Positions 8,533 to 19,589 are shown, counted from the stretch's first letter. The stretch is DNA of 64,000 nt from Bacillus paralicheniformis (GCF_001042485.2 NZ_LBMN02000016.1:161378-225377); one strand, 5' to 3'. Notes: generated by a model from the sequence alone, not told the origin. Numbers and translations are program-made.

Positions 8533-10311
8533 TTACTGTCGAACTTTGCGGTTGATTGACAGGTGCAGCTCATCGAGCTGGGCGCTGTCCACTTCGCTAG
8601 GTGCTTCCATCAACAGACAGCTTGCGCTTGCCGTTTTCGGGAATGCGATCGTATCTCTCAGGTTGGTGCGGCCGCTGAGCAGCATCACAAGCCGGTCAAG
8701 GCCGAGCGCGATTCCGCCGTGCGGGGGAGCCCCGTATTCAAATGCTTCAAGCAGGAAGCCGAACTGTTCTTTCGTCTCTTCCTCAGATAAGCCCAAAAGC
8801 GCAAACATTTTCTCCTGAACATCTTTTTCAAAAATACGGATCGATCCGCCGCCCAGCTCATAGCCGTTTAAGACAAGATCATAGGCTTGCGCTTTCATGT
8901 CTTCCGGATTCGTGTCGACCAGATCAAGGTCTTCCCGGACAGGCATCGTGAACGGGTGGTGCGCCGCATAGAAACGTCCTTCTTCTGAATCATACTCAAG
9001 AAGCGGCCAATCAACGACCCATAAAAAGTTGAACAAGCTTTCATCGATCAGATTCAATTCTTTTCCGAGCTTTAAGCGCAGCGCGCCGAGCGCGTCATTG
9101 GCGACTTCCAGCCGGTCTGCGACAAAGAGGATGAGGTCCCCTTCCTTGGCGTCAAGCGCTTCAATGAGCGCCTGCTGTTTTTCGCCCTGGAAGAACTTCG
9201 CAATCGGACCTTTCAGTCCGTCCGCTTCAGCTTTCAGCCATGCCAGCCCTTTCGCCCCGTAGTTTGCGGCGAATTCGCCGAGTGCGTCAATGTCTTTCCG
9301 CGAATATTTAGATGCAGCGCCTTTAACGTTTATCGCTTTAACCGCGCCTCCGTTTGCCACAGCTGACGCAAACACTTTAAAATCGGAATCCTTTACGCTT
9401 TCTGATACATCGGTCAACAGCATGTCAAAGCGGGTATCCGGTTTGTCGGATCCGTAAAGGTTCATCGCATCCTGATATGACATTCTCGGCAGCGGCAGAG
9501 AAATGTCCACACCGTGCGTTTCGAGCATGACTTTCGCCATCATTTCTTCAGCGAGCTTCATGATGTCTTCCTGGCTCATAAATGACATTTCGATATCGAT
9601 CTGCGTAAATTCCGGCTGGCGGTCGGCGCGTAAATCTTCGTCCCTGAAGCAGCGGGCGATTTGATAATAGCGGTCAAAGCCGGATACCATCAACAGCTGC
9701 TTGAAAAGCTGCGGAGACTGCGGCAGCGCGTAAAATTCGCCTTCATGGACGCGGCTCGGTACGAGATAGTCGCGCGCTCCTTCAGGCGTTTTTTTTGTCA
9801 ACACTGGTGTTTCAATATCGATAAAGCCGTTGTCGTCAAGGAAGCTGCGGACAGCTTTTGTAACATTATGCCGCATTTTTAAGGTGTTGAACATCTCCGG
9901 ACGGCGCAAGTCGAGATAGCGGTGCTTCAACCTGATGTCTTCAGACACTTCTGAAGCCTGGTCGCTGATCGCAAAAGGCGGCGTTTTGGCCGCACTCAGC
10001 ACATTGACCGATTCCGCCTGGATTTCGATTCTTCCGGTTTTCAAGTTCGGATTGACTGTTGCTTCTTCACGGGCAACGACTTTTCCTGTAATGTCAAGCA
10101 CATATTCGCTGCGGATGCTTTCAGCTGTTTCAAGGGCGTCTTTGGAAACGTCGGGGTTAAATACAACCTGCACAATGCCGGTGCGGTCTCTCAAGTCAAT
10201 AAAAATCAAGCCTCCGAGATCGCGTCTTTTTTGAACCCATCCTTTTAAAACGATGGATTCTCCGATCGCCTTCTCCGTTATTTCGCCACAATAATATGTT
10301 CGTCCAAACAA
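8533..10311 (-). CDS. aspS: Aspartyl-tRNA synthetase AspS
   Basis: Class IIb aminoacyl-tRNA synthetase of 592 residues. It has an N-terminal OB-fold anticodon domain ([12 protein letters not shown] onwards), motif 2 ([20 protein letters not shown]), the bacterial GAD insert in the middle and motif 3 ([14 protein letters not shown]). It charges tRNA-Asp. It starts 14 bases after the hisS stop, so the two are co-transcribed and share the T-box leader upstream of hisS. This hisS-aspS arrangement is the same as in B. subtilis. ATG 10311 has a ribosome site (AAAGGAGAGG) upstream. Confidence 0.97.
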   Translation of the reverse strand: MFGRTYYCGEITEKAIGESIVLKGWVQKRRDLGGLIFIDLRDRTGIVQVVFNPDVSKDALETAESIRSEYVLDITGKVVAREEATVNPNLKTGRIEIQAESVNVLSAAKTPPFAISDQASEVSEDIRLKHRYLDLRRPEMFNTLKMRHNVTKAVRSFLDDNGFIDIETPVLTKKTPEGARDYLVPSRVHEGEFYALPQSPQLFKQLLMVSGFDRYYQIARCFRDEDLRADRQPEFTQIDIEMSFMSQEDIMKLAEEMMAKVMLETHGVDISLPLPRMSYQDAMNLYGSDKPDTRFDMLLTDVSESVKDSDFKVFASAVANGGAVKAINVKGAASKYSRKDIDALGEFAANYGAKGLAWLKAEADGLKGPIAKFFQGEKQQALIEALDAKEGDLILFVADRLEVANDALGALRLKLGKELNLIDESLFNFLWVVDWPLLEYDSEEGRFYAAHHPFTMPVREDLDLVDTNPEDMKAQAYDLVLNGYELGGGSIRIFEKDVQEKMFALLGLSEEETKEQFGFLLEAFEYGAPPHGGIALGLDRLVMLLSGRTNLRDTIAFPKTASASCLLMEAPSEVDSAQLDELHLSINRKVRQ

Positions 10312-10325
10312 AGCGGTCCTCTCCT

Positions 10326-11600
10326 TTAACTTTCAGTGTTTGTTTTCAAGAAACGGATGAATTCATCAAGGCCGATGGCCTGTTGATCTCCTGTTTTCGC
10401 ATCTTTGACATTTATTTGATTTTGGCTCAGTTCATCCTCGCCCAAAACAGCGATATATTTCGCATTGAGACGGTCGGCGGATTTAAACTGGCCTTTCATT
10501 TTTTTCTGTTCATAGTCGATTTCGGCGGAAATCCCTGCTTCTCTCAATTTATAAAGGAGGGATACAGAATAGTCTTTGGCTTTGTCGCCAAGTGTCACGA
10601 TATAGCAGTCAATGCCTTCATCCGCTCCGACTTTCACATTTTCCGCGTCCAGTGCGGCGAGAAGGCGTTCGATGCTCATCGCAAAGCCGATGCCCGGCGC
10701 TTTCGGTCCGCCGAACTCCTCGGTAAGGCCGTCATAGCGCCCTCCGCCAGCAAGCGTCGTAATCGCTCCGAAGCCTTCGGCATTGCTCATGATTTCAAAA
10801 GCCGTGTGATTGTAATAGTCAAGCCCTCTCACCAGATTCGGATCGACCTCAAACGCAATGCCGATGTCGGTCAGATATTGCTGCACTTTCGCAAAATAGG
10901 CTTTGGATTCTTCATTTAAGTAGTCAAGAATCGAAGGAGCCGTTTTCAGCAGTTCATGATCCCTGTCTTTTTTGCAGTCGAGAATCCGCAGCGGATTTTG
11001 CCGGAGCCGTTTTTGACAGTCTGAACAAAACTCGTCGATCCTCGGCTCAAAGTGGCGGATCAGCGCTTCTCTGTGAGCGGTTCGGCTCTCTTTGTCGCCG
11101 AGGCTGTTAATGACCAGCTTCAGATTGTTGAGACCCGCTTTCCGGTATACGCTCATCGCCAAGGCAATGACTTCCGCGTCAATCGCCGGGTCGTTCGAAC
11201 CGATCGCTTCGATGCCGAATTGATAAAATTGGCGGTAGCGGCCTGTCTGCGGCCTTTCATAGCGGAACATCGGTCCGATGTAGTAAAGTTTCGTCGGCTG
11301 AACCGGATTAGCAAAAAGTTTGTTTTCCACAAAAGAGCGTACTGCAGATGCAGTGCCTTCAGGACGAAGCGTCAGGCTTCTTCCTTTTTTGTCTGCGAAT
11401 GTGTACATTTCCTTTTGCACGATATCGGTCGATTCTCCCACCCCGCGGGAAAATAGTTCTGTATGTTCAAAAATAGGCGTCCGGATTTCTTTATATTGAT
11501 ACGCATGACACGTTTCTCTCGCAATCTTTTCGACGTATTGCCAGCGTTCCGATTCTCCTGGGAGAATATCTTGTGTTCCCCTTGGAATATTAAATCCCAT
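10326..11600 (-). CDS. hisS: Histidyl-tRNA synthetase HisS
   Basis: Class IIa synthetase of 424 residues charging tRNA-His. The start [16 protein letters not shown] is characteristic. Motif 2 ([22 protein letters not shown]), the histidine-binding signature [14 protein letters not shown] and the C-terminal anticodon-binding domain are all present. ATG 11600 follows GAGGAGG. The gene is the first of the hisS-aspS operon and is preceded by a T-box leader whose specifier codon is CAC, so expression should rise when uncharged tRNA-His accumulates. Confidence 0.97.
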   Translation of the reverse strand: MGFNIPRGTQDILPGESERWQYVEKIARETCHAYQYKEIRTPIFEHTELFSRGVGESTDIVQKEMYTFADKKGRSLTLRPEGTASAVRSFVENKLFANPVQPTKLYYIGPMFRYERPQTGRYRQFYQFGIEAIGSNDPAIDAEVIALAMSVYRKAGLNNLKLVINSLGDKESRTAHREALIRHFEPRIDEFCSDCQKRLRQNPLRILDCKKDRDHELLKTAPSILDYLNEESKAYFAKVQQYLTDIGIAFEVDPNLVRGLDYYNHTAFEIMSNAEGFGAITTLAGGGRYDGLTEEFGGPKAPGIGFAMSIERLLAALDAENVKVGADEGIDCYIVTLGDKAKDYSVSLLYKLREAGISAEIDYEQKKMKGQFKSADRLNAKYIAVLGEDELSQNQINVKDAKTGDQQAIGLDEFIRFLKTNTES

Positions 11601-11639
11601 TTTTAAATCCTCCTCATGACTTAAATGCTTTTTTTCATT

Positions 11640-11937
11640 TATGGAAATAAAAAAACCCCCGAACCTACTATAAAACCAATAGTAGGGACGAGAGTTATAC
11701 CCGTGGTGCCACCCTAGTTGGAACGATCAACCCGTTCCCGCTCATGCCTTTAACGCAGGTTCACGTCCGCCGCCTAATTGCTCGCAAGTTCTGCCGGGCT
11801 TTCAGCGGGAAACCTTCGGAGTGTTCATTCGGTCAAGATACCGTGCAGACCGCTTTCAGCCCAGGGCGGTTCCTCTCTTTTCACGTACTCTTGCCTACTA
11901 TTCTCCATCTTCAGTTCAACTCATATGTACACTAATT
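11640..11937 (-). promoter_or_regulatory. T-box riboswitch (His specifier) of hisS-aspS
   Basis: A leader of about 300 nt. The minus strand carries the T-box AGGGTGGCACCA (11704-11715). Downstream is a terminator formed by CCTACTAT/ATAGTAGG (11664-11671 and 11679-11686) followed by a long T run. In stem I, GAACACTCC contains a CAC triplet at 11821-11823, in the usual specifier position, which reads histidine. Uncharged tRNA-His would bind here and favour the antiterminator. It fills most of the gap between hisS and yrzK. Confidence 0.92.
11649..11686 (-). terminator. Attenuator terminator of the hisS T-box
   Basis: CCTACTAT TGGTTTT ATAGTAGG followed by TTCGGGGG and seven T on the minus strand, about 50 bases before the hisS start. 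It is the conditional terminator of the T-box. Confidence 0.85.
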
Positions 11938-11943
11938 TATATT

Positions 11944-11972
11944 ATAATACGAGTGTTAAGTGTGCATGTCAA
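11944..11972 (-). promoter_or_regulatory. Sigma-A promoter of hisS-aspS
   Basis: A perfect TTGACA (11967-11972) and TATTAT (11944-11949) are spaced by 17 bases on the minus strand. The -35 begins only a few bases beyond the yrzK stop codon at 11975-11977. Confidence 0.8.
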
Positions 11973-11974
11973 CC

Positions 11975-12139
11975 CTATTTGCGGTTCTTTTTATTTTGAA
12001 TTGATTCTTTGGACGCAAGCCCCAGCTCAGTCGCCGTTTCTTCCATAAAGCCGGCCTGCTCCGGGTCCGCATGATCCTTTAGATGCAGATTCGCTTCTTG
12101 CTCATGGATCGCTCTGCCCATTCTTTGATTATACCTCAC
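11975..12139 (-). CDS. yrzK: Small conserved hydrophilic protein, YrzK-like
   Basis: A 54-residue protein starting VRYNQRMGRAIHEQEANLH and ending in a basic tail (ESIQNKKNRK). It is charged, with no membrane segment or known motif. The GTG start at 12139 lies 7 bases after AAAGGATG; the longer frame to 12193 has no ribosome site. In B. subtilis a small gene, yrzK, occupies this slot between hisS and the divergent amidase gene yrvJ, and I assign the name from position and resemblance only. Function is unknown. Its stop abuts the hisS promoter, so its transcript may read into the T-box. Confidence 0.65.
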   Translation of the reverse strand: MRYNQRMGRAIHEQEANLHLKDHADPEQAGFMEETATELGLASKESIQNKKNRK

Positions 12140-12281
12140 GCAACAACATCCTTTTGATATCTTTTTTCTATAGTATAAACAAATCATTTTCATTTTATTA
12201 AAAAAACGGCAAGGAATATACGATATAGAAGAAGAAGTAGTGTTCCAAGTTTTTTACCGAAAGGAGGAGATGGGTAACAAT

Positions 12282-13853
12282 ATGAAAAAAAGAACAGTAT
12301 TGATCCTATCGATGATGCTGGCAGCACAAGCAGCCTTTTATACATCGTCAAACACAGCTTCTGCAGCCATCGGGGAAGCCGTGATTGCCACCGATGAAAT
12401 CAATGTCAGGAGCGGGCCCGGACTGAGCCATGAAATCGTCAGCGTCGTCAGCCGGAATGAAAGCTATCCGATCCTCGAAGAGCGCGGGGATTGGGTCCAG
12501 ATCCAGCTGAACGGCGGACAAAAAGGATGGGTCGTATCCTGGCTGATCAAGAAAAAAAGCCAAGTTTCCAACGGCTCTGATTCAGCGGCGGGAAAAGTCA
12601 CATCTTCCGAAGCAAACCTGAGAATCAGAAAAGGCCCCGGCACTTCATATGAAGTCCAAGGCGTATTCCCTGAAGGAGAACAGGCTGACCTGCTAAAGAC
12701 CGACGGAAAATGGATGAAGATTTCCTACCAGAACATCACTGGCTGGGTCCATTCAGACTATGTCAATCAAGGTTCAGGAGCAAAACAGTCTCAATCGTCT
12801 TCATCACATGCTTCATCAACAAAATCAGGAACGGTCGGCGTATCCACCTTAAATGTCAGAAGCACAGCTTCCCATCAAGGACGGATTATTGCGTCGCTCC
12901 AACGGAATGCAAGTGTGACGATTTTAAACGAACAGCACGGCTGGTATGAAATCGAATTTAATGGTCAAAAGGGCTGGGTCGCAAGCCACTATATTCTCGA
13001 AGGAACCAAACAGAAAAGCGGAACTTCGGAAACAAGCAGCGGCTCCGTGTCAAAACAGCAGGCCACCATCGTGTATGAAGGTACAAATGTTAGAAGCGGG
13101 CCTTCGACATCCTCAGCGATCGTCAAGCGCGCAGGGAAAGGCGAGTCTTACCCGATCGTCTCTGCAAAAGGCGACTGGTATGAAATCAAACTGTCAAACG
13201 GCGATTCCGCCTATGTGGCAAACTGGGTCGTTCAGACTGCTGACCAGTCTGGCTCAGCCGGAGATTCGAAAAGCGCAGCTCCGCCTTTGGCAAAGCGGTC
13301 GAGCTCGAGCGGCACAATCAAAAACAAAACGGTGGTCATCGATGCCGGACACGGCGGACATGACAGCGGGACAATCGGAACGCAAGGGACGCTGGAAAAA
13401 CGGCTGACCATCAAAACGGCAACGCTTCTTGCCGCGAAACTGAGAGCCGATGGCGTCAATGTCTATATGACGCGGAATGACGATTCTTTCGTCAGCCTTC
13501 AGTCGCGGGTCGCGACCTCTCACTACCGAAACGCCGACGCTTTTATCAGCATTCATTATGATAGTTTTGCAAACGCGTCCGTAAGGGGAAATACCGCCTA
13601 TTACTACAGCCCTTCAAAAGACCGGAAGCTCGCAGCAGACGTGCAGTCCGAGATCGAAAAACACTCGCCTCTGCCAAGCCGCGGCGTATTATTCGGGGAC
13701 TACTTCGTATTAAGAGAAAATAAACAGCCGGCCGCATTGTTTGAACTCGGCTACTTGAGCCACCCTCAAGAAGAAGCGGTTGTCAGCACGAATGCTTACA
13801 GAGAAAGAGTGACAGACGGCATCAGAAGCGGCCTGGAAAACTATTTTGACTAA
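12282..13853 (+). CDS. yrvJ: Secreted N-acetylmuramoyl-L-alanine amidase with four SH3b domains
   Basis: A peptidoglycan hydrolase of 523 residues. A signal peptide (MKKRTVLILSMMLAAQAAF, cleavage after about residue 28 at ASA) is followed by four bacterial SH3 repeats. Their repeated signatures are NVRSGPG, NLRIRKGPG, NVRSTAS and NVRSGPS, each ending in a GWV/ANWV motif. After a serine-rich linker comes an amidase_3 domain. Its zinc-binding set is visible: the DAGHGG histidine near residue 355, the SIHYDS histidine near 425 and the catalytic glutamate in ALFELGYLSH near 488. SH3b domains bind the wall. ATG 12282 is chosen because it begins the signal peptide and follows AAAGGAGGAG; a GTG at 12240 precedes the ribosome site. 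It is transcribed alone and closed by the terminator at 13857. Confidence 0.92.
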   Translation: MKKRTVLILSMMLAAQAAFYTSSNTASAAIGEAVIATDEINVRSGPGLSHEIVSVVSRNESYPILEERGDWVQIQLNGGQKGWVVSWLIKKKSQVSNGSDSAAGKVTSSEANLRIRKGPGTSYEVQGVFPEGEQADLLKTDGKWMKISYQNITGWVHSDYVNQGSGAKQSQSSSSHASSTKSGTVGVSTLNVRSTASHQGRIIASLQRNASVTILNEQHGWYEIEFNGQKGWVASHYILEGTKQKSGTSETSSGSVSKQQATIVYEGTNVRSGPSTSSAIVKRAGKGESYPIVSAKGDWYEIKLSNGDSAYVANWVVQTADQSGSAGDSKSAAPPLAKRSSSSGTIKNKTVVIDAGHGGHDSGTIGTQGTLEKRLTIKTATLLAAKLRADGVNVYMTRNDDSFVSLQSRVATSHYRNADAFISIHYDSFANASVRGNTAYYYSPSKDRKLAADVQSEIEKHSPLPSRGVLFGDYFVLRENKQPAALFELGYLSHPQEEAVVSTNAYRERVTDGIRSGLENYFD

Positions 13854-13856
13854 TTT

Positions 13857-13883
13857 AAAAAAGCTCCCAATTGGGAGCTTTTT
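13857..13883. terminator. Bidirectional terminator between yrvJ and dtd
   Basis: AAAAAGCTCCCAATTGGGAGCTTTTT is a near-perfect palindrome with A and T tails on both sides. It serves convergent yrvJ (+) and dtd (-). Confidence 0.9.
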
Positions 13884-14326
13884 CAAGCTTTAGAATCCAT
13901 AATAAAGGTGACGGGGCCCGAATTTGTCAGCTTGACATCCATCATTTCGCCAAATCTTCCCGTTTCGACAGCGACCCCTTTTGCGCGAAGCATGCTGTTC
14001 CACTCCTCGTACAATTGAAGCGCCTGATCGGGCTTTGCCGCTTTTGTAAAATTCGGCCGTCTCCCTTTTTTCGTGTCGCCGTACAAGGTAAACTGAGATA
14101 CCGATAAAACGGAGCCTCCGACATCTAAAAGCGACAGGTTCATCTTTTCGCCTTCATCTTCAAAAATTCGCAGATTGACTAGCTTTTCCGCCAAATATGC
14201 GGCATCTTCGCTCGTATCTTCCTGCGTCACGCCGACAAGCACCATCAAGCCGAGACCGATTTGACCGACAGTCTCGCCTCCTACCGAAACGCTTGCATCT
14301 GTGACGCGCTGAACAACTAATCTCAT
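13883..14326 (-). CDS. dtd: D-aminoacyl-tRNA deacylase Dtd
   Basis: Dtd hydrolyses D-amino acids, and mischarged glycine, from tRNA as a proofreading step in the cytosol. The 147-residue protein starts [17 protein letters not shown], has the [19 protein letters not shown] catalytic-site signature near residues 76-94 and ends with the conserved TNSGPVTF segment. These SQFTLY and NSGPVTF cross-subunit motifs define the family. It lies 13 bases downstream of relA and is probably co-transcribed with it, the standard Firmicutes relA-dtd arrangement. Confidence 0.96.
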   Translation of the reverse strand: MRLVVQRVTDASVSVGGETVGQIGLGLMVLVGVTQEDTSEDAAYLAEKLVNLRIFEDEGEKMNLSLLDVGGSVLSVSQFTLYGDTKKGRRPNFTKAAKPDQALQLYEEWNSMLRAKGVAVETGRFGEMMDVKLTNSGPVTFIMDSKA

Positions 14327-14339
14327 GACCCTTTTCCTC

Positions 14340-16541
14340 CTAATTCATCACCCTGCGCACGGAGTAAATATCTTTGATCTGTTTGATCCGTTCAACCACT
14401 TTATGCAAATGATTAATATTTTGAATGAAGATGGCCATATGGATCGTCGCCACTTTATTGCGATCAGATTTACCTGATACAGATGAAATATTTGTTTTTG
14501 TCTCATTAACGGCCTGAAGAACTTCATTAAGAAGGCCGCGGCGGTCATAGCCGAGAATTTCGATTTCGACGTTATATTCTTTTCTCCGCTGCGTCTGCGG
14601 CTCATGCTCCCATTCTACTTGAATCAGCCGGTCGAGTGCTTCATTTGTTAAAACATTCGGGCAGTCCTCGCGATGGACAGATACACCACGGCCTTTTGTA
14701 ATGAATCCGACGATCGGATCTCCCGGAACGGGGTTGCAGCATTTTGACAGTCTGATCAGAAGGTTGTCAACGCCTTTGACGCGAACACCCGCTTCGCGCT
14801 TTTTCCCTTGGTAAGGTTTCGGTTCAGGCGTTACGTCTTGAACGCTTTTCACCTGTTCTTCCTGATCTCTGATTTTCCGTTCTTTTTCCGTCAGACGGTT
14901 TGCAACTTGAGCGGCTGTAATGCCGTTATAGCCGACTGCGGCATACATGTCTTCTTCATTGGCAAAATTGAATTTGTCGGCGACTTTCTGCAGATTCTCG
15001 ACTGTTAAGACGTCCTTCACTTCAAAGTCCAGGTTTTTAATTTCTTTTTCAACCAGTTCTCTGCCTTTTTCGACGTTTTCCTCTCTGCGCTGCTTTTTAA
15101 AGAACTGGCGGATTTTATGCTTCGCTTGAGATGTCTGCGCAAGGTTGATCCAGTCCTGGCTCGGACCGTACGAATGCTTGGACGTCAGAATTTCTACGAT
15201 ATCCCCTGTGCGCAGCTTGTAATCAAGCGTGACCATTTTGCCGTTTACTTTCGCCCCGATCGTTTTATTGCCTATTTCTGAATGGATCCGGTACGAAAAG
15301 TCGATCGGCACGGAGCCTGACGGCAATTCAATGACGTCCCCTTTCGGCGTAAAAACGAACACCATGTCGGAAAACAAATCGATTTTTAGAGACTCCATAA
15401 ATTCTTCGGCATCGCTCGACTCATTTTGAAATTCCAAAATTTCACGGAACCAGGAGAGCTTTTTATCAAAGCTTGAATCTTCATTGACATTTTTGCCTTC
15501 TTTGTAAGCCCAGTGGGCCGCGATTCCGTATTCCGCAATTTCGTGCATTTCAAACGTCCTGATCTGGACTTCCAGCGGATCCCCCTTCGGACCGATGACG
15601 GTGGTATGGAGCGACTGGTACATGTTCGGCTTCGGCATTGCGATATAGTCTTTAAATCTGCCCGGCATCGGCTTCCAGCATGTATGAATGATGCCTAAAA
15701 CCGCGTAGCAGTCCTTGATGCTGTTGACGAGGATCCGGACTGCGAGCAAGTCGTAAATTTCGTTGAATTGCTTGTTTTGCATCGCCATTTTTCTGTAGAT
15801 GCTGTAAATATGCTTCGGCCGTCCGGAAAAGTCCGCTTTAATATTAACCTCTTCGACGCGGCTTTTCACTTCGTTTACGACCTCTTCGACGTACAATTCC
15901 CTTTCGGCCCGCTTTTTCTTCATCAAATTGACGATCCGGTAATATTGCTGCGGATTTAAATAGCGCAAAGCGGTATCCTCAAGCTCCCACTTTATTTTTG
16001 AAATCCCAAGGCGATGAGCCAGCGGAGCAAATATTTCAAGCGTCTCATTTGAAATTCTGCGCTGCTTTTCCTGCGGCAGGTGCTTCAGGGTTCTCATGTT
16101 GTGAAGGCGGTCCGCCAGCTTGATCAAAATGACGCGGATGTCCTGAGCCATAGCCACAAACATTTTCCGATGATTTTCTGCCTGCTGTTCTTCCTGTGAT
16201 TTATATTTAATTTTCCCAAGCTTCGTGACGCCGTCGACAAGCATCGCAACTTCTTCGTTGAATGCTTCCTTTAAATCTTCAAGCGTTACACTCGTATCTT
16301 CCACCACATCATGGAGAAATCCTCCCGCTATTGTGGCGGGGTCCATTTCTAAATCGACGAGGATACCCGCGACCTGGATCGGATGGATAATATACGGCTC
16401 GCCCGATTTGCGGTATTGTTCGCGATGTGCGTCTTCCGCGTACTGATAAGCCTTTTTTATAAAAGCAACATGTTCATCGGAAAGGTAACTTTTCGCCTTC
16501 TCAATGACTTGCTCAGCGGTTAATACTTGTTCGTTCGCCAT
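14340..16541 (-). CDS. relA: Bifunctional (p)ppGpp synthetase/hydrolase Rel
   Basis: A full-length RSH-family enzyme of 733 residues controlling the stringent response. In order: HD hydrolase domain ([22 protein letters not shown]), synthetase domain ([20 protein letters not shown] [10 protein letters not shown]), TGS domain near residues 395-455 ([16 protein letters not shown]), a zinc-finger region with [23 protein letters not shown] and a C-terminal ACT domain. Both catalytic domains look intact, so it should make and degrade (p)ppGpp. It is followed by dtd and preceded by apt with a terminator between. The ATG start is at 16541. Confidence 0.97.
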   Translation of the reverse strand: MANEQVLTAEQVIEKAKSYLSDEHVAFIKKAYQYAEDAHREQYRKSGEPYIIHPIQVAGILVDLEMDPATIAGGFLHDVVEDTSVTLEDLKEAFNEEVAMLVDGVTKLGKIKYKSQEEQQAENHRKMFVAMAQDIRVILIKLADRLHNMRTLKHLPQEKQRRISNETLEIFAPLAHRLGISKIKWELEDTALRYLNPQQYYRIVNLMKKKRAERELYVEEVVNEVKSRVEEVNIKADFSGRPKHIYSIYRKMAMQNKQFNEIYDLLAVRILVNSIKDCYAVLGIIHTCWKPMPGRFKDYIAMPKPNMYQSLHTTVIGPKGDPLEVQIRTFEMHEIAEYGIAAHWAYKEGKNVNEDSSFDKKLSWFREILEFQNESSDAEEFMESLKIDLFSDMVFVFTPKGDVIELPSGSVPIDFSYRIHSEIGNKTIGAKVNGKMVTLDYKLRTGDIVEILTSKHSYGPSQDWINLAQTSQAKHKIRQFFKKQRREENVEKGRELVEKEIKNLDFEVKDVLTVENLQKVADKFNFANEEDMYAAVGYNGITAAQVANRLTEKERKIRDQEEQVKSVQDVTPEPKPYQGKKREAGVRVKGVDNLLIRLSKCCNPVPGDPIVGFITKGRGVSVHREDCPNVLTNEALDRLIQVEWEHEPQTQRRKEYNVEIEILGYDRRGLLNEVLQAVNETKTNISSVSGKSDRNKVATIHMAIFIQNINHLHKVVERIKQIKDIYSVRRVMN

Positions 16542-16661
16542 GGAATCACCTTTTTTATAATTGAAAACTGTATTGTAATTATTATCAAGAAAAATGTCAC
16601 AGATGTAAAGAGAAGAAATTCAAAAGGACTTTTGCCGGCCCCGGAATACTATATGAATAGG

Positions 16662-16695
16662 AAAAAAAGCACCCGCTTTTGATGAGTGCTTTTTA
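16662..16695 (-). terminator. Terminator between apt and relA
   Basis: AAAAAGCAC and GTGCTTTTT pair around a 13-base loop, with a T run on the minus strand downstream of apt. The 16542-16661 remainder is probably the relA promoter region. Confidence 0.75.
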
Positions 16696-16710
16696 TAGTA
16701 TAAATTTTGT

Positions 16711-17223
16711 TTAGTATTGCATCAAGGTTAAAATATCATATCCGTCCAGTTTATTTCTTCCTTCAAGATATGTCAGCTCGATCAGGAAAGCGATTCCGGC
16801 TACGATGCCGCCGAGCTCTTCAACCAGCTTGATCGTTGCTTCGATCGTCCCGCCAGTTGCAAGCAGGTCGTCAGTGATCAAGACGCGCTGCCCCGGTTTA
16901 ATGGCATCTTTATGGATGGTCAGGACATCTTTTCCATATTCCAATCCGTAGTCGACTTTGATGACTTCGCGCGGCAATTTGCCTTCTTTGCGGACAGGCG
17001 CAAATCCTACCCCAAGCGAATATGCGACAGGGCAGCCGATGATAAATCCTCTCGCTTCAGGTCCCACGACAAGATCGATCTCTTTTTCTTTCGCATACGT
17101 TACAATTTGATCTGTCGCATAGCGATAGACGTCGCCTTTGTCCATCAATGTTGTAATATCTTTAAATTGTACGCCTTCCTTCGGGTAATCCGGCACAATT
17201 GTCACATACTTCTTCAAATCCAT
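16711..17223 (-). CDS. apt: Adenine phosphoribosyltransferase Apt
   Basis: Type I phosphoribosyltransferase of 170 residues that converts adenine and PRPP to AMP in purine salvage. The PRPP-binding motif [14 protein letters not shown] lies near residues 117-130, and [12 protein letters not shown] carries the conserved adenine-pocket arginine region. ATG 17223 follows AGGAGGA. It lies 17 bases after recJ and both belong to one transcript from the recJ promoter; this recJ-apt-relA series is conserved in Bacillus. Confidence 0.96.
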   Translation of the reverse strand: MDLKKYVTIVPDYPKEGVQFKDITTLMDKGDVYRYATDQIVTYAKEKEIDLVVGPEARGFIIGCPVAYSLGVGFAPVRKEGKLPREVIKVDYGLEYGKDVLTIHKDAIKPGQRVLITDDLLATGGTIEATIKLVEELGGIVAGIAFLIELTYLEGRNKLDGYDILTLMQY

Positions 17224-17240
17224 CTGTCTTCATGTCCTCC

Positions 17241-19589
17241 TCATACTTTATAAGCGACGGCGTTTTCCGCCATCCGCTTATCCAGCCACTGTTTAAGCTC
17301 ATCCGCCGAAGAATAAATGAGCTTTTGCTCCAATTCAATCAGGCGCTGTTTTTCCCGGTAGGTTTCAGAATCTGTCAGATCACGCCTTTCGGCATGATAA
17401 ACAACAGATAAAACACCATTCTCTATTGTAACAAAACCGAGCTCAAAAAACACCTTTGTCATGAAATCAATTGTGTCTTTTGTCCAGCCTTTATGTCTGG
17501 CAAGCTCCCCGCCGTATTTCGGCAAGTCAAAAGAACCTCTTTTCAGGAGGAAAGCATAGTACCATTTAAAGTATTCCCTTGTTGGAAATGTTGAGAAAAA
17601 ATGTTCATCTGATTGATAAAAAATCAGATAAATGCGCTCCAGTTTTTTGCCTTTTATCACTTGGTCAAAGATGTCGAGCGACGGCGGAATATCTATAAAT
17701 ACCGCATAACGGCTCTCAAGGTCGAGACGCTCTGCCTCTTCAGGGCCGCTGATGACGGTCAGCTCTTCTTCAAGGCCTGTCCCCGCAAGCTTCGCTTTTG
17801 TTTCCTCGCGGAAGCAGATGCACGCCCGTTTTGCAGGGTCCAGCTGCAATATTTTTTCTTCCCATGACCGTTTTCCCCGCAGATCAAACAGCTGCCATTC
17901 ATTGACGGCCGCATCTTTGATCATCAGCTGCGGTTTTTTTCTGTTGTTCCACTCGTTAATCGACAGTTCCCCGACAATCGAAATCTTTGCTCCAGGAACG
18001 ATCCCGTCTTCGATGGCGCCTTTATAAAATCCGATGCAATCGAGCTTGTTCTCGCCGTCTGCCAGGACAAGCTTCAAGTGATTCTTGTTGGCGCCGATTT
18101 TCCTGGAATCATCAATTTTAACGTCGCTGACAAGAACGAACGGCTTCGGATTTCCCGTGCCGAACGGCGCCAGCATGTTCATTTCGGCAATGCTGTCAAC
18201 CGTGATATCTTCGAGCCGGCAGCACAAATCGACGTCTTGGACGGGAATAAAATCTTCCTCGGTCAGAACCGCTTCAGCCTGACGGTTGATTCTCTCCCTT
18301 AGTGCCGAAACATCTTCCAGGTTGAGCGTCATTCCAGCTGCCATCGGGTGGCCGCCGAAGTGCGGGAGAATATCCCGGCACTCCGAGAGATTTTGAAATA
18401 AATCAAATCCTTTGATGCTGCGCGCAGATCCTTTGGCAATGCCTTTTTCTTCATCGATACCGAGAACGATGGCTGGCCTGTAATACCTCTCGACAAGCTT
18501 TGAAGCCACGATTCCGACGACGCCGGGATTCCAGCCCGGCCGCGCCGCGACGATCACCGGCTGGTCAAGGCCTTCCTCCTCGATCATCTGAACGGCTTCC
18601 TCTGTCATCTGATTGACGATTTTTTGGCGCTCCTTGTTCAAGGCGTTGATGTCTTCGGCCAGCTCTTCCGCTTCTGTTTCGTCTTCTGTGTTCAGGAGGT
18701 AGACAGCCGGGTCAGCCTGTTCAATTCTGCCGACCGCGTTTAAGCGGGGCGCGATTTGAAAACCGATAGTCTCTTCATCCGCACTATGTATCTCCGCTCC
18801 GGCAATTTTGGTCAGCGCCTTTAATCCGGGGCGCTTCGTCCTCCTGAACTGTTCCATGCCGCGCTTGGCAATCTGCCTGTTTTCATCATGGAGCGGCACA
18901 AGGTCGGCAATCGTGCCGATCGCACAAAGGTCGAGCAAATCTTCCGGGAGCTCTCCGTTCAAAGCGTGGGCTAGCTTAAATGCGACACCGACGCCGGCTA
19001 GCTCTTTAAATGGATAGCCGCAGCCCGGCTGCTTCGGATGAATGATCGCATAGGCATCCGGCAAAACGGGGCCCGGCTCATGGTGATCCGTAATGATCAA
19101 ATCGACACCAAGCTCTTTAGCGACTTCAGCTTCATGAACGCCGGCAATGCCTGTGTCAACTGTAATGATCAATGAATAGCCTGATTCTTTGATCCCGCGA
19201 AAGGCCGCTTCATTCGGACCGTACCCTTCTTTAAAGCGGTCAGGTATATAAAAATCGGCTTGTGCTGAACATTTTTTCAACATTTGCAAAAGGACAGTCG
19301 TGCTTGTCACACCGTCCGCATCATAATCGCCGTAAATCATAATCTTTTCTTGATCTGAAATTGCCTGTTTGATTCGCCGTACAGCTTTTTCCATATCTTT
19401 CAGCAGATAAGGATCGTGAAAACGTGCATCATTGCCATATAAAAATGAAGATGCTTTGTCGGCTGTATCGTAACCTCTCATGACAAGCAATGAGGCGGCA
19501 AGGGGAGTAATGCCTAACCTTCCGGCGAGCTGCTCCACCTTTTCTTTGTCGGGCGTTTGCACGTCCCAACGCATTTTTGACGCTAACAT
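17241..19589 (-). CDS. recJ: Single-stranded-DNA exonuclease RecJ
   Basis: DHH-family 5'-3' single-strand exonuclease used in repair and recombination. The 782 residues contain the metal-binding motifs MIYGDYDADGVTSTT (about residue 80), VDTG, LIITDHHEPG and FGGHPMAAGM of the DHHA1 domain. They also contain an OB fold and the long C-terminal extension usual in Bacillus RecJ. The start MLASKMRWDVQ at 19589 has GAGGGGTG five bases upstream; an in-frame TTG/GTG extension to 19610 precedes the site. A good promoter lies at 19612-19641. Confidence 0.96.
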   Translation of the reverse strand: MLASKMRWDVQTPDKEKVEQLAGRLGITPLAASLLVMRGYDTADKASSFLYGNDARFHDPYLLKDMEKAVRRIKQAISDQEKIMIYGDYDADGVTSTTVLLQMLKKCSAQADFYIPDRFKEGYGPNEAAFRGIKESGYSLIITVDTGIAGVHEAEVAKELGVDLIITDHHEPGPVLPDAYAIIHPKQPGCGYPFKELAGVGVAFKLAHALNGELPEDLLDLCAIGTIADLVPLHDENRQIAKRGMEQFRRTKRPGLKALTKIAGAEIHSADEETIGFQIAPRLNAVGRIEQADPAVYLLNTEDETEAEELAEDINALNKERQKIVNQMTEEAVQMIEEEGLDQPVIVAARPGWNPGVVGIVASKLVERYYRPAIVLGIDEEKGIAKGSARSIKGFDLFQNLSECRDILPHFGGHPMAAGMTLNLEDVSALRERINRQAEAVLTEEDFIPVQDVDLCCRLEDITVDSIAEMNMLAPFGTGNPKPFVLVSDVKIDDSRKIGANKNHLKLVLADGENKLDCIGFYKGAIEDGIVPGAKISIVGELSINEWNNRKKPQLMIKDAAVNEWQLFDLRGKRSWEEKILQLDPAKRACICFREETKAKLAGTGLEEELTVISGPEEAERLDLESRYAVFIDIPPSLDIFDQVIKGKKLERIYLIFYQSDEHFFSTFPTREYFKWYYAFLLKRGSFDLPKYGGELARHKGWTKDTIDFMTKVFFELGFVTIENGVLSVVYHAERRDLTDSETYREKQRLIELEQKLIYSSADELKQWLDKRMAENAVAYKV

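Noticed and set aside
8167..8559. Open frames of 130 codons (+) and 73 codons (-) between tcdA and aspS
   Set aside because: They cover the 6S RNA gene and lack ribosome sites and protein-like composition.
11744..12048. Several short plus-strand frames across the hisS leader
   Set aside because: They are antisense to the T-box leader and have no start signals.
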